A stretch of 64,000 nucleotides of DNA, taken from the NCBI GenBank assembly GCA_027186245.1, contig CP114499.1, forward strand, positions 749,001 to 813,000. The letters are read 5' to 3'. The notes beneath the pieces are model-generated. The model saw only the letters and a list, made by a program, of their open reading frames with translations, ran no database searches and had not been told where the DNA came from. Each line of letters starts with the position of its first letter. The stretch's first letter is position 1. This document shows, piece after piece, positions 12,471 to 22,509 of the stretch. The DNA comes from Coriaria nepalensis (Eukaryota; Streptophyta; Magnoliopsida; Cucurbitales; Coriariaceae). The position numbers and the translations under genes are program-made.

Positions 12471-12749
12471 CCTCTCTCCCTTTCAAGGCTTTTTAATTAT
12501 ACATTCATTTCCAAAACATTTCTTCACTTATTTTATTTTTTCTTTTTATTTAGATTTCTTGTTTGGATTTTGAACAAACTCCATGGTATTATAGTAGGAT
12601 CCAAAACTGAACTAAATTGTAAGTTTAGAAAACTTTTGGGCTAAATTCTAAATCTTTCCACAAAGGATTAACAAGATAATCAAATAAAATTAAAGAACCT
12701 CAAGGTAATCAAAGAGGCCCTCCTCTCTCTCTCTCTGTTTTGATTCAGA

Positions 12750-13445
12750 CTACACAACCAGGTCCTTTCCATGGCCGCTACTGTGAGCAAGAAGATTCTT
12801 GAGCTTCCATCTTTTTAAGGATCCTCTGCATTTGCTTTTCTTGCTTCTTTTTGGCGAAGATACCTCCTTCTGAGTACAACCACTTTTAATCGGAGGAGCC
12901 CAAACACAAGATGTTTCATTTGAAGTGCTTTGAAGCTCGTTTGCTTGATCTTGAGCGGAAGACAGAGACGACGTTGTTTCCACTTCTTCTTCCTTCATCA
13001 GCTTCCTGAGCGACGATCTATGAAGAGATTTCATACTCATTGTCTTTCGAGTATAGTTAGTGGTTTTGATCAAAATTGGATAGAATGGTCTGATCTGTCC
13101 GTTGCAGAAGATATCGTCTGCTGTAATGGGGAATGCGTCAGGATCATCCCTGCAAACTGAAGGGAACTCGAACTCGGACTCGAATTCATTGTCGGCTTCA
13201 ATTGTGCGATCAAGTTTATATCGGCGAGATTGTTGCATCTGTTCTGCTTCACGGAATCGGAAATGGAAAATGGAGGTGCAATCAGATTTCCGGTCGAAAC
13301 TTATCACATGCTTGTCTGATAAATTATGCTGTTCTTGTGTGGCTTCCTCGATGGCAACGGGAGTGATTCGGAAGAAGTCGCCGGAAGAGCTAAAGCTCGG
13401 AGAAGAGGTAAGAATTGAAGGAGTTGGTGTCCCACGACCGTCCAT
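12750..13445 (-). CDS. DUF1645 family protein
   Basis: Intronless frame of 231 residues. An N-terminal Ser-rich stretch leads to EFESEFEFPS near residues 85-95, and then to ADDIFCNGQIRPFYP near 108-122. That acidic-aromatic patch followed by a 'ADxLFxNGQIxPLxP' core is the DUF1645 signature. The rest is a basic, Ser-rich region (LHRSSLRKLMKEEE) and a Lys/Arg-rich C-terminus (KRSKKSKCRGSLKRWKLK) that could act as a nuclear localisation signal. The biochemical activity of the family is unknown. A rice member has been linked to grain length, so a growth or stress role is only an inference. A TATA box is present upstream. The gene converges with the PEX14 relic. Confidence 0.88.
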   Translation of the reverse strand: MDGRGTPTPSILTSSPSFSSSGDFFRITPVAIEEATQEQHNLSDKHVISFDRKSDCTSIFHFRFREAEQMQQSRRYKLDRTIEADNEFESEFEFPSVCRDDPDAFPITADDIFCNGQIRPFYPILIKTTNYTRKTMSMKSLHRSSLRKLMKEEEVETTSSLSSAQDQANELQSTSNETSCVWAPPIKSGCTQKEVSSPKRSKKSKCRGSLKRWKLKNLLAHSSGHGKDLVV

Positions 13446-13531
13446 AAAGCTTTGGAGAGCAGTCTAGATAGAGGAGAGGGGAGAGAGAGAGAGAAAGAGA
13501 AGGTAGAATCGATCATGTGATCCAAAACGTT

Positions 13532-13543
13532 AAATATATATAG
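13532..13543 (-). promoter_or_regulatory. TATA box of the DUF1645 gene
   Basis: Read on the minus strand, CTATATATATTT lies about 90 bp upstream of the ATG at 13445. GA-rich sequence between the two is consistent with a 5'UTR. Confidence 0.55.
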
Positions 13544-14535
13544 TTGTTGGAGGGTGAGAACGCGCAGAAATAGGTCCATGAACTGTAAATGTTGGTAACG
13601 TACGTCTGTCGCTGACAACCAAATTCGACAAGTTTTTGTGTCATTTTTTTATGTCCCGCAACGTTTATTCGGCAAAGCCGGTGGGCAAGTAGGTGGGGGG
13701 AATATATATATATTATTTATTTATTTATTATTATTATTAAATATAGGCATTCAAAGATCATATATTTTTCTTTCTTTTTTGGTGGATCATCAACACATTA
13801 GCTGTTTATAAATTAAGAGTGATATGATGATGATGATAGCTTTTTAACCTAATGAAAAATCATTTGGGAGTAAAATAAAATATCACAATAATATAATAAT
13901 AAAATAAATAAAGGACTTGTCACTATATAAAAAGTTCATGAGAAGAAAGTTAAGAAGTGTATTGTAATACACGTTTAACAAAAAGGTAGGCTTGTCGTAA
14001 TAGTCAATCCTTCTCCTCTTTGGATTGTAGTTCAACTCAACTAAACTCATAATCATGGTCAATTGGTCATGGACTCCAACTTTATGCATTAACAAATGTA
14101 ATGTCCGGTAAAAAGGTTTGCAACAGAAGCCTTGGAAGTTTTATACACCAAGAAAAGAACAGGCATCGAAACCGTTTTGAACAAATAGAAGTTAAAAACC
14201 AGCATATATATATATATATACATATAAATATACTAATGAGGGAACATTACTATACAAATCATACCCATATAATAATTCCCCTAAAAAGCAAAAAATACAC
14301 CCAAGACAAAGCTCAGGGCTACACAAAAAGTTAAACAAGAAAGCCGCAAGTACAAAATTTGTAGGGTGCTTCTATCAGGGCTTTGCAGATGATAAGATGA
14401 TCACAACCAAACTCCCCAGCCAGGAATAGATAAGCATATTCAAACGTACAACAAAGACCTCAATTACAAAACCCATGTGTGGTTAGTTGAATTAGGCCGA
14501 AGAATAGATCAATGTATGTATGCCCTTTTTGAGAA

Positions 14536-14875
14536 CCCAATTATCCTAAAACCTTAAGCTATTAGGAAACGGCCCAACAATGTATATCATCCATATAAAA
14601 TCGCTAATACTACCCCACATATGCAAATTCTTATAAGGTGCAAGGTCTTTTTACATACACATTAACAGCCCATTAAACACCTAAAGAAGAGAACTACATA
14701 GTATAAATAAACAATTAAATTGTGGGGCAGTGTGGTACAAACTAAGAACCTCATACTCTGGTACTATATTAAGACACTTACTGTCCTAAAAGCTTAAGTT
14801 ATAAGGAAATTGCCCAATAATATATATCATGCACATAGAATCACTAATGGCACCGACTGTATATATGTATTATGT
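14536..14875. repeat. Diverged direct repeat pair
   Basis: Segments starting near 14539 and 14780 share the pattern TCCTAAAA.CTTAAG.TAT.AGGAAA.(C/T)GCCCAA.AAT.TATATCAT followed by similar downstream words. This looks like two decayed copies of a dispersed plant repeat. The element class is not clear. Confidence 0.55.
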
Positions 14876-15629
14876 ACACAGACATCCAACTACATGCTCT
14901 AAGTACTTGAAATTTTCAAGAGAAATGGTGTGTAGCGTTTCTAGAGTAAATAGATAATTGATTGGGGTAAAGATATAAAAAAGAGTATTTATTTTGGAGA
15001 AATTTTGAAAAAATATAAAAATTAGGGTAAAGAGAAGCAAATAAAAGTAATTGGATTAGTTAAGATAATGTTTTTAAAATAAAAAAAAATTATTTTTCTA
15101 AATTTATGGATTGGACATATTAGATCGGATTAATGGTATGGATATAAATCCATATTAATCATATGTCTCTCTTTTTCTTTTCTTCTTTCTTAATTTTAGT
15201 TTCAAATTCTTCTTTTTTTCAATCCATTCTTCTCTCTTTTAGTTGCACATTCTTATCTTTGAATGCTGACCGCCATTTTACTATAGCCATCAAATTTACT
15301 CGTCCATCCATGGATAATGAAGAAGTAAATGGGATCAAACCCAAATGATGGTATGATTTTTTTTTTTTTTTTTTAAATTAGGGTTTGATCTTGATGAAAT
15401 TGCTTAGAGGTTCAAAAAAAAAAAATTCTAAATTTATGTGATATATGTGGCTTTCGGAATCTAATATTTTGATACATTTAAGGTCTCATCTTCTTTTTAT
15501 TCCTCATCGAAATATATGGTTATCGAAATAGATGACGTCATTCCTTAAAAAGAAATAATTTTAAATCAATATGTTGACCATATTCAGACAAAGTTTGTAA
15601 TTCCTACACCAAATTTTAATTCTGAATCG

Positions 15630-15905
15630 AAATAAAATGCTTGGACCGAAATTCCTGGACTGAAAAAATAAATTGAAAAACTTGACTGATATCTTATATC
15701 CAAATCTTTGAAGAAAAAAATACCCGAAAAATGGATAGAAAAATTTGATCGGGATTTTGGACCCAAATCTTGAACTGGAATTAAGTTGGATCGAAATCTT
15801 GAAAACAAAAAGGACCGAAAAAATGGACCTAGATATTGGACCGAAATTAATCACGGTGCAAGATTTCGGTCCATACTTCCGGTCCAAGATCAAGGTCCAC
15901 TTTTC
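15630..15905. repeat. Quasi-periodic GGACCGAAAT-word region with a hairpin
   Basis: Variants of (T)GGACCGAAAT occur many times on both strands. A perfect 11-bp inverted repeat, TGGACCGAAAT at 15837-15847 and ATTTCGGTCCA at 15863-15873, leaves a 15-base loop. The open frames across it arise from the repetition and show no domain. Confidence 0.6.
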
Positions 15906-16343
15906 GTCCGACAACGTCATTATAAAATGCTCGTCCGATTACCAAATTGTATCCTGTTTATGACCGAAACAAATGAACAAAATATAAAGAACAAACTTGA
16001 AGAAATCTATAACTCCATTAAAGACAACATAAAAGTAGAAAAGTTAAGAAAAATAGAACATGTACCAAACCGAACGGTGACGTTTTTGTTGAAGGACGAG
16101 TAAGGATCAAGAAAATGATGAGAAAAGAGATCCTTCTCCGACAAATGATCGAGCAAAATTCAGAGCAGGAGCTTGAAAATGAAGTTTCTTCAATGCGTTT
16201 TTGGGTGGAAGAATGAGCTTAACGGTAGGGATAAAGGGCAGAATAGTAAATTCCTTTTTTTGGTTAAATAAAAGGAGAAAGAATGTCATCATATAAGAAA
16301 AGCTATCCTTCAAAAACGTATTTAACTTAAGGCCAATAAAGAA

Positions 16344-16382
<39 letters not shown>

Positions 16383-16891
16383 TAATGAATATGTAATATG
16401 TGATTTTTACATTTATAAATAAAATATAATATCGTTCACTTTAAAAATAGTTTAAAGGGTTTACTTAAATATTTGGGCCTATTAGAAATCATAGTTCTTC
16501 AACGTTTTTCCACTTCTTATCAGTTGAATTCTGATTGAACTGACTTTCCCTTCTCATTCTGCCACTGATAATATTTCCCGGGTTATATTGATGAATGAGA
16601 GGTCATACATACACACCATTCTAATACACATTCACAAACGCACAAAAAGTGACTATCTAAGTTACAGCTACAACCATCACACACACATTCTATTGCAAAG
16701 AAGTAAACAAAAACTGTCCCATTTTTTTATAATCTTGATTCTAGTTCACGAACTCATTGGGTAGGCAGTAGGCACTAGTTCAAAAGGAAGAACAACCCTC
16801 TCAACATAACCTTTTATATGGAGAAAATTTTGATATAGCCATAAAGCACACTGTGTCATTTTTCATTATCTCTACTTTAGTTATGATTGAA

Positions 16892-16922
16892 CCCCCCCCC
16901 CCCCCCCAAAAAAAAAAAAAAA
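16892..16922. repeat. Poly-C run joined to a poly-A run
   Basis: Sixteen C followed directly by about fifteen A, immediately downstream (minus strand) of the mitochondrial L7/L12 stop codon, so in its presumed 3'UTR. Confidence 0.85.
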
Positions 16923-16961
16923 GAGAGAAAAAAAACTCTCCCAAAAAAAGGCCCAAGGATC

Positions 16962-17534
16962 TTATTCCATTACTGCAACTCCTCCAGCTGCCTTAATCTT
17001 CTCTATTATTTGATTTGCCTCTTCTTTAGTAACCCCTTGTTTAATCACAGCAGGAACTTTCTCGACCAAATCTTTTGCCTCTTTCAATCCCAAACTCGTA
17101 AAACCCCTAACCTCTTTGATCACCTTAATCTTGGCAGCTGCATCAAATTTCTCCAATTTCACATCAAACGCTGTTTTCTCTTTCTTCTCCTCGACCTTAG
17201 CAGGCCCACCGACTGCCCCTCCTTGTGAACCCAAATCCATCCCTTCTGTAGAAATGGGCTGCAGTTTTGGAAGGGTAAGTTTTTCCTTCAAAGTAGGACC
17301 AATTTGAGACCGTTCTTCTGGGGGTAGTGATGCAATCCTTTCAGCAAGTTGGATGATTTTATCAGAAGGTGGGGGCCTAGGGCCATATGGATCATAGCAT
17401 GCTGGATATTTGTACCGTTTGGGCTTGGACTTGGGGTCTCTAGGAACAAAATCATGCTGGAAGGAGCGGACTTGTAAAATTCGAGGGATAACTTGACGGG
17501 CAAGATTGGATCTGATAAGTGCAACAAACTTCAT
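16962..17534 (-). CDS. Mitochondrial 50S ribosomal protein L7/L12
   Basis: Stalk protein of the mitochondrial large ribosomal subunit, which recruits and stimulates translation factors. The single coding exon gives 190 residues. Residues 1-25 are basic with an [14 protein letters not shown] pattern expected of a mitochondrial presequence. Then come a [13 protein letters not shown] segment seen in plant mitochondrial members, an N-terminal dimerisation region ([15 protein letters not shown]) and a hinge rich in Gly and Lys. The C-terminal L7/L12 domain runs from about 118 to the end ([21 protein letters not shown].. [13 protein letters not shown]). The 5'UTR is split by an intron whose donor is at 18491-18492, with a likely acceptor at 17677-17678. 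A short upstream ORF (14 codons) precedes the main ATG if that acceptor is used. The promoter and leader are shared with COX11 by duplication. Confidence 0.94.
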   Translation of the reverse strand: MKFVALIRSNLARQVIPRILQVRSFQHDFVPRDPKSKPKRYKYPACYDPYGPRPPPSDKIIQLAERIASLPPEERSQIGPTLKEKLTLPKLQPISTEGMDLGSQGGAVGGPAKVEEKKEKTAFDVKLEKFDAAAKIKVIKEVRGFTSLGLKEAKDLVEKVPAVIKQGVTKEEANQIIEKIKAAGGVAVME

Positions 17535-18490
17535 GGCTTTATGAATTAGTGAAAGATATTACTTAAGGACCAAATAGTGATGGCTTCCAGAGAAGAGGGT
17601 ATATAAGTCTCTTGACTACACGAATTTCAAAGATATCAAGCCTTGTAGTAATTCGCTCATTGGTGGGGGTAAAGATCTGCAAAGAAAAGGCTCAAAATCA
17701 GAAAACTGCTGTAATAGTTGGGATGGTCGGGCATCAAACTAGATATGCTACTAATGTAAATGACCAAGTCATATGCCAGTATTTGAAACAAAAAACCAAA
17801 CATACAAGAAGGTACGGAGTCATATCATTTAACTAATTTAAGAAAAAACACGAAAATGAATGACGATTTTACCTATTCCAATTATGTGTCGATTTTTGCA
17901 TTACCAAAACAAGCCAAATTTCAAAGATGAATAAGAAATACTAACACATAGTTACAGGCTAATATACTATAATTTTGATACTTACTCTGTCATTTGAAAA
18001 AACCGACTTAAAAAAGGATCATTTTTAAGAAAGAACACACCAATCTAAATTGTTGTATAATACAAATTAGGTGGGTCAGCATCCAAGTCTATCCGAAATT
18101 CCTAGTGAAGGTTTCACTCAATGAAACAAAACAACCCTTTCAATCAGAACCATCCTGACTACTATCCACTCCTACTAGTGTCTCACATTCTCGCTTGACA
18201 TATTTAGGGAAGAGAATTCTGATTACTCAAGGCCACTATAAAAGAAAAAATCTTACTTGAGAGTTTAGACCAGAACAAAGATAATGCAATCGATACAAGC
18301 TGTGGAATGGCTCTAGCGATAACTTGTACCCACACTAAAAAGAACCATCAAATCATTCTTAGAGCTCTCAAGTCTCAACCGTACCCAATTTACAAAGTGT
18401 ATAATCAAACCAAAACAGAGCTCAGGATACAAGAGCAAACTCAAGTGAATTAGAACAAATGAATCGCAAGAACAAAGAAGAAGAAGACTT

Positions 18491-18600
18491 ACATTTTCTG
18501 CTCGAGGAGAGTTGGCGCCAGAGGGAGACAGAAAGAAAGAGGCGGAGCTGAACGCGACGGTAGTCGGTGAGCTTCAGAGAACAAGGAAAGGGCCAGATAG
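18491..18600 (-). other. 5'UTR exon 1 of L7/L12
   Basis: The minus-strand sequence ends AGAAAAT and is followed by GTAAGT at 18492-18487, a strong donor. The same exon and donor occur in copy B. The upstream limit is estimated only. Confidence 0.6.
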
Positions 18601-18860
18601 GTCATCCATTTTTCGGCCAGGAACCCAAATAAAAGGCCTGTGAGGATGGGCCAATTCCTCTAGTCCAGCTCAAAAAGATGTGGAAGATCGAAAGGTTACT
18701 TGCCGAAAAGAGATGGGCTTCTCAAGGACCAGCTCTAACGGGGTAACAGCCAACTGGGCCAGAATACGGGCCTTTAGCCCTATTAAATAGTTCATGACAG
18801 CTATAAGTGTCGGCTTTTAACACTAATCGCTCTAGCTTGGCCCACTTTTACCACAAATCG
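18560..18860 (-). promoter_or_regulatory. L7/L12 promoter with site II motifs
   Basis: GGGCC/GGCCC motifs occur near 18587, 18641, 18757, 18768 and 18838. Several (AGGCC.., GGGCCAATTCC, GGGCCTT.AGCCC, TTGGCCCACT) have a counterpart at the matching place in copy B. Site II elements drive many nuclear genes for mitochondrial and ribosomal proteins. An ACACGTGG G-box-like word lies near 18869. Confidence 0.65.
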
Positions 18861-19392
18861 CAGCCATACACGTGGCTTCTTTCCTGGTTAGCCTTTATGG
18901 TCTAATTTCAAAAGTTGGAGAACGAGAATAGAATTAGAATTAAAAATATAAATAAAAAAAATATTTTTTTAATATTCATTTGATTATATAAAAAATAGGG
19001 AAAAATAAAAAAAAGTATGGTAATTTTTAAGTATTTATTTGCAGATTTTTAAAAAATTATTTAAATATTATAATATAATTTAAAAAATATGAAAAAAAAT
19101 AGTATATTATTTGCTTTAATTTCTATTAAAAATATATTTTAATAGAAATAAAAAATATAACTTTTTCATTTTAATAAAAATAAAAAATTACTCTTTTTTC
19201 ATTATTCTTTCAAATCAGGAATAAAATGGTGGCCATTATTTTTCACACCAAAAAAATCAAACAAAATATAACCAAAATCTGAAATGGTGGAGTCATTATA
19301 AAAGATCACGTAATGAATTCTATATGCATGTCTATGTAACCTATACGACAAAAATCAGTACAAAACATGTCTATCACAACCGTGATTTTCCA

Positions 19393-20256
19393 CTACTGAT
19401 TTAAACCTTTTTCTTCAGAAACCTTGAAGAACGTATAGGACAAAATCAAGTTGTTGATGCCATCCATTCTGGGGTCTATTTCAAACTCAGGATCAATATA
19501 AAAGAATACCGGCGTATCAATCTGCTCCCCTGGAAGAAGGCACTGCTCCTCAAAGCAAAAGCATTGTATCTTATTAAAATAAACTCCGGCCTTCATAGGA
19601 GAAACATTATAAGTAGAAACACCAATTCTTGGCATTGAACTTTGATTTTTGGCCGTGTAAAATGCAAGGGCACTTTCACCGGGCTTCACTCTTACCTCTC
19701 TCTGCATCGGAACAAACTTCCATGGCATCCCGTCTGCCACATCAGCATTGAACTGCACCACAATTTCCCTTGTACTGCTGGCCGTTCCATCTTTACTATG
19801 GCGTGCAATTTTTTCTTCAACAGTTTCTTTGCGCTGAATTGTACCCCCATAACCAGTAGCTTGACAGAATCTCCTGTATAAAGGGACAGCAGCATAACTA
19901 CATCCAACCATAGCAAAAACCAATGCTGTGAGGTAATAAAGAGTTTTCTTTGATTTCTGTTCAATAGAAGTGTGAGAAGAGCAGTGATGGCGAATGCTGA
20001 GTAGTGAAGGTGTCCAGGGAACTCGGGAAGCATGATGTGTAAATGGACGAGAATGCTCCTTATCAAATCCATATTTTAATTTCAAACCCCATGTATCGTT
20101 ACTAAGGCCTGTCTGCCCTATAGAACAAATTCTGGTGGTATTAAAACTTGACCCATGTAAAATACTGGATGTCTGCCTGGATTGAAGAAATGTGTATTGC
20201 AAATTCTTAAGGTGGGACGAAAGATATGTTCGTCTAGCAGAATTTGAACATGACAT
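19393..20256 (-). CDS. COX11: Cytochrome c oxidase assembly protein COX11
   Basis: Copper chaperone of the mitochondrial inner membrane that delivers copper to the CuB site of COX1. One coding exon gives 287 residues. Residues 1-90 form a basic presequence region. A single transmembrane helix lies at about 105-127 (LYYLTALVFAMVGCSYAAV), followed by PLYRRFC. The intermembrane-space domain contains PWKF and the copper-binding CFCF motif at 232-235, followed by EEQ. The FFYIDPEFEID region near the end is typical of CtaG/COX11. The ATG is 15 bases after a good acceptor (TTCTTTTGCAG, AG at 20273-20274). With the donor at 21763-21764 this implies a 5'UTR intron of about 1.5 kb. Promoter and first exon belong to copy B of the duplicated segment. 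Confidence 0.96.
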   Translation of the reverse strand: MSCSNSARRTYLSSHLKNLQYTFLQSRQTSSILHGSSFNTTRICSIGQTGLSNDTWGLKLKYGFDKEHSRPFTHHASRVPWTPSLLSIRHHCSSHTSIEQKSKKTLYYLTALVFAMVGCSYAAVPLYRRFCQATGYGGTIQRKETVEEKIARHSKDGTASSTREIVVQFNADVADGMPWKFVPMQREVRVKPGESALAFYTAKNQSSMPRIGVSTYNVSPMKAGVYFNKIQCFCFEEQCLLPGEQIDTPVFFYIDPEFEIDPRMDGINNLILSYTFFKVSEEKGLNQ

Positions 20257-20272
20257 TTTGGAAAAAGATTTG

Positions 20273-21764
20273 CTGCAAAAGAATGTGACAACATGTTAGT
20301 GGCCCAGAGACATGGTGAGCAGATTCTGAATCATATGATAATCGTGCCTAGATGTAAGCATTTAGCATAAACAGGGATATATGTAAAGAAAGAATTGCAT
20401 TGACAGATAGAAGTCGTAATGAAGTTTGAGAAATATACACATTATGCACTTGTAATGTTCAAAGATCCCATCCAAGCACAAGATTTGTATCACATCAATA
20501 TGCGATACTCTCGTATTACTTTCTAATGTTTCTGCTTCACATATTGGGATTGACATATGTTACATGACTATAAAATGTCATACGCTACAGAACATTTTTG
20601 GATGACCATATTAAATCAGGTGAACAACATGCTTATAAAATTAAAAAGTACATAGCTTCCAAAACAAACAGAAACGGGATCCAATAACCTACATGATGTC
20701 TACGAGGCAAAAAGTGCTCCAACATAGAGACTGGATTCAAAAGGATAGAGGGTCCTCATAAAAACTAAAAACAAGGTTGTGAGATGTTAGATAGAGAAAA
20801 GCAGAGAAAACATGCACAATGTAGTCATGGTACCAATTTTTAAGACCTTTTTAAGGTAAGCATCTAGTGTCAAATGAGTAAGAACAAAACAAACCATCTA
20901 AATAACATGATAGATAAGGATATCTTTAGTGTCTCGTTCAGCCATTGCATTCGGCATATGAAGAAGCATCCAAGTGACAGTTAAACGAAACCAAGTTAAT
21001 TCACACCTATCATTTTCTCTTACATGGAATAAACATCCGCTAAATCTAAGTACTATACTGAAAGTAGGTTATCAAGCTAAAATGTTTCCGCTAAAAGTAA
21101 TCCAGTATCAGAAAATCTCCAGTTAACATATTCCAATATACAATGAATTTCCAGTAAACCTATACACATACACATACACATACACATAATTTCCAGTAAA
21201 CCAACACACATCCAGTAAATCAAAAACATATAAATGTTCTTAAACTATTCCAACAAACCTGCACACATACACAGAATATCCACCAATTATAGTAAATCAT
21301 GTTCCACAGTAAGGATATTACAGTGAACTCCCCTTAATACACAGTAAATCATGTAGATTCCTTAAAACTCCCATTAATAATAATTCTCTCATTGGGGGAA
21401 AAGATCGAAAAGAAAAGGCTCAAAATCAGAAAACTACTGTAATAGTCGGGCGGGCAGACATCAATCTAGATATGCTGTTAATGTAAATGACAGAGTCATA
21501 TGCAGGCATTTGAACCAAAAAAAAAACAAACAAAGGAACATTGAGAACAAAGATAATGCAATGGATACAAGCTATGGAATGGCACTAGCGATAACTTGTA
21601 CCCACACTAAAAAGAGCCATCAAATCACTCCTAGAGCTCTCAAGTCTCAACCGCACCCAATTTACAGAGTATATAATCAAACCAAAACAGAACTCAGGAT
21701 ACAAGAGCTAACTCAAGTGAATTAGAACAAATGAATCGCAAGATCAAAGAAGAAGAAGACTTAC
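20273..21764 (-). other. Probable 5'UTR intron of COX11
   Basis: Bounded by a GTAAGT donor in the duplicated exon and a TTTTGCAG acceptor just before the ATG. Inside are short repeats around 21110-21250 (CCAGTAAA words and CACATA units) and the copy of the L7/L12 intron end at 21381-21540. No coding sequence is seen in it. Confidence 0.7.
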
Positions 21765-22295
21765 ATTTTCTGCTCGAGGAGAGTTGGCGCCAGAGGGAGA
21801 GAGAAAGAGAGAGGCGGAGCTGAACGCGACGGTAGTCGGTGAGCTTCAAAAAAATTACGGCAGCTTGCGAGAGAATAAGGAAAAGGGCCAGACAAGTCAT
21901 CATTGTTTGGGCCAAGAAACACAAGTTAAAGGCCTATGATCATGGGCCAATTCCTCTAGTCCATCTCGAAAAGATGTGGTAGACCTAAAGGTTACCTGTA
22001 GAAAAGAGATGGGCTTCTCCTGGACCATCTCTGACGGTCAACGAATTTACAGGCTATTGGGCTGCAACTCGGGCCTTCAGCCCCATTAAATAGTATATCA
22101 TTCGGCCCAAATGAAATGCTGAAAAAAGTATATGGAGTTTAGGGGACAAACTAGGGACATAATTGTCGGCTTTTACGACTAATCATTCTAACTTGGCCCA
22201 CTTTTTAAAAAAATATCAGCCGTAACACGTGGCTTCTCCTGGCTAGCTTTTGAGATCTAATTTCAAACTCAAATGGTGGGACCATTATAAAGCAG
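21381..22295 (-). repeat. Duplicated leader/promoter segment, copy B (COX11)
   Basis: Partner of copy A. The stretch from GAACAAAGATAATGCAAT (21545) through the splice donor, 5'UTR exon and into the promoter is almost the same as in copy A, then diverges gradually towards the distal promoter. The intron acceptor of copy A (TTTGCAGATC read on the minus strand) has become TTTTCGATC here, so the AG is lost and splicing must reach the COX11 acceptor. Confidence 0.9.
21880..22210 (-). promoter_or_regulatory. COX11 promoter with site II motifs
   Basis: TGGGCC/TGGGCT or reverse-strand equivalents near 21888, 21908, 21944, 22058, 22073, 22105 and 22194. Several correspond in order to those of the L7/L12 promoter. 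An ACACGTGG word near 22227 is also shared. Confidence 0.65.
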
Positions 22296-22509
22296 CTTCT
22301 ATAAGTAAATAAATAAATATATCTATATCTATATATATATATACCACATGATATTGACTGCACGGAAAACAACGAATGGAATTGTTTGACCAAATTTGAC
22401 CCAAAGAGAGGACCACAAATCAATCATCATCAGATCAAACAGATCATATCTCTTTTACCAGCACCGTTTGATCTTATTAGAATTTCAATATTGACAAATT
22501 TTTGGGATA

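Larger units (their letters stand above)
13620..16690. other. Intergenic spacer with diverged repeats
   Basis: No gene supported. Contents: AT-rich DNA; a diverged repeat pair at 14.54 and 14.78 kb; a region of repeated GGACCGAAAT-like words at 15.6-15.9 kb; and a (TA)n tract at about 16350-16378. Open frames here are short and lack family resemblance. Confidence 0.55.
17649..19300 (-). repeat. Duplicated leader/promoter segment, copy A (L7/L12)
   Basis: Matches copy B at 21381-22295. Homologous blocks: 17649-17815 with 21381-21540 (intron and acceptor region); 18273-18910 with 21545-22260 (intron start, 5'UTR exon, promoter); and a short tail near 19265-19296 with 22268-22293. Copy A holds about 455 bp of extra intron (17816-18272) and about 350 bp of AT-rich sequence (18912-19262) that B lacks. 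Around the 5'UTR exon and donor the copies differ at only a few positions. Confidence 0.9.

Noticed and set aside
13102..13467. 121-codon plus-strand frame opposite the DUF1645 gene
   Set aside because: Shadow of the DUF1645 coding sequence.
14375..14476. 33-codon minus-strand frame with a hydrophobic segment
   Set aside because: Looks like a membrane peptide, but it is isolated, lacks a promoter or homologue I know, and frames this short are common by chance.
15561..16103. Several overlapping open frames on both strands
   Set aside because: They arise from the repeated GGACCGAAAT words and show no domain.
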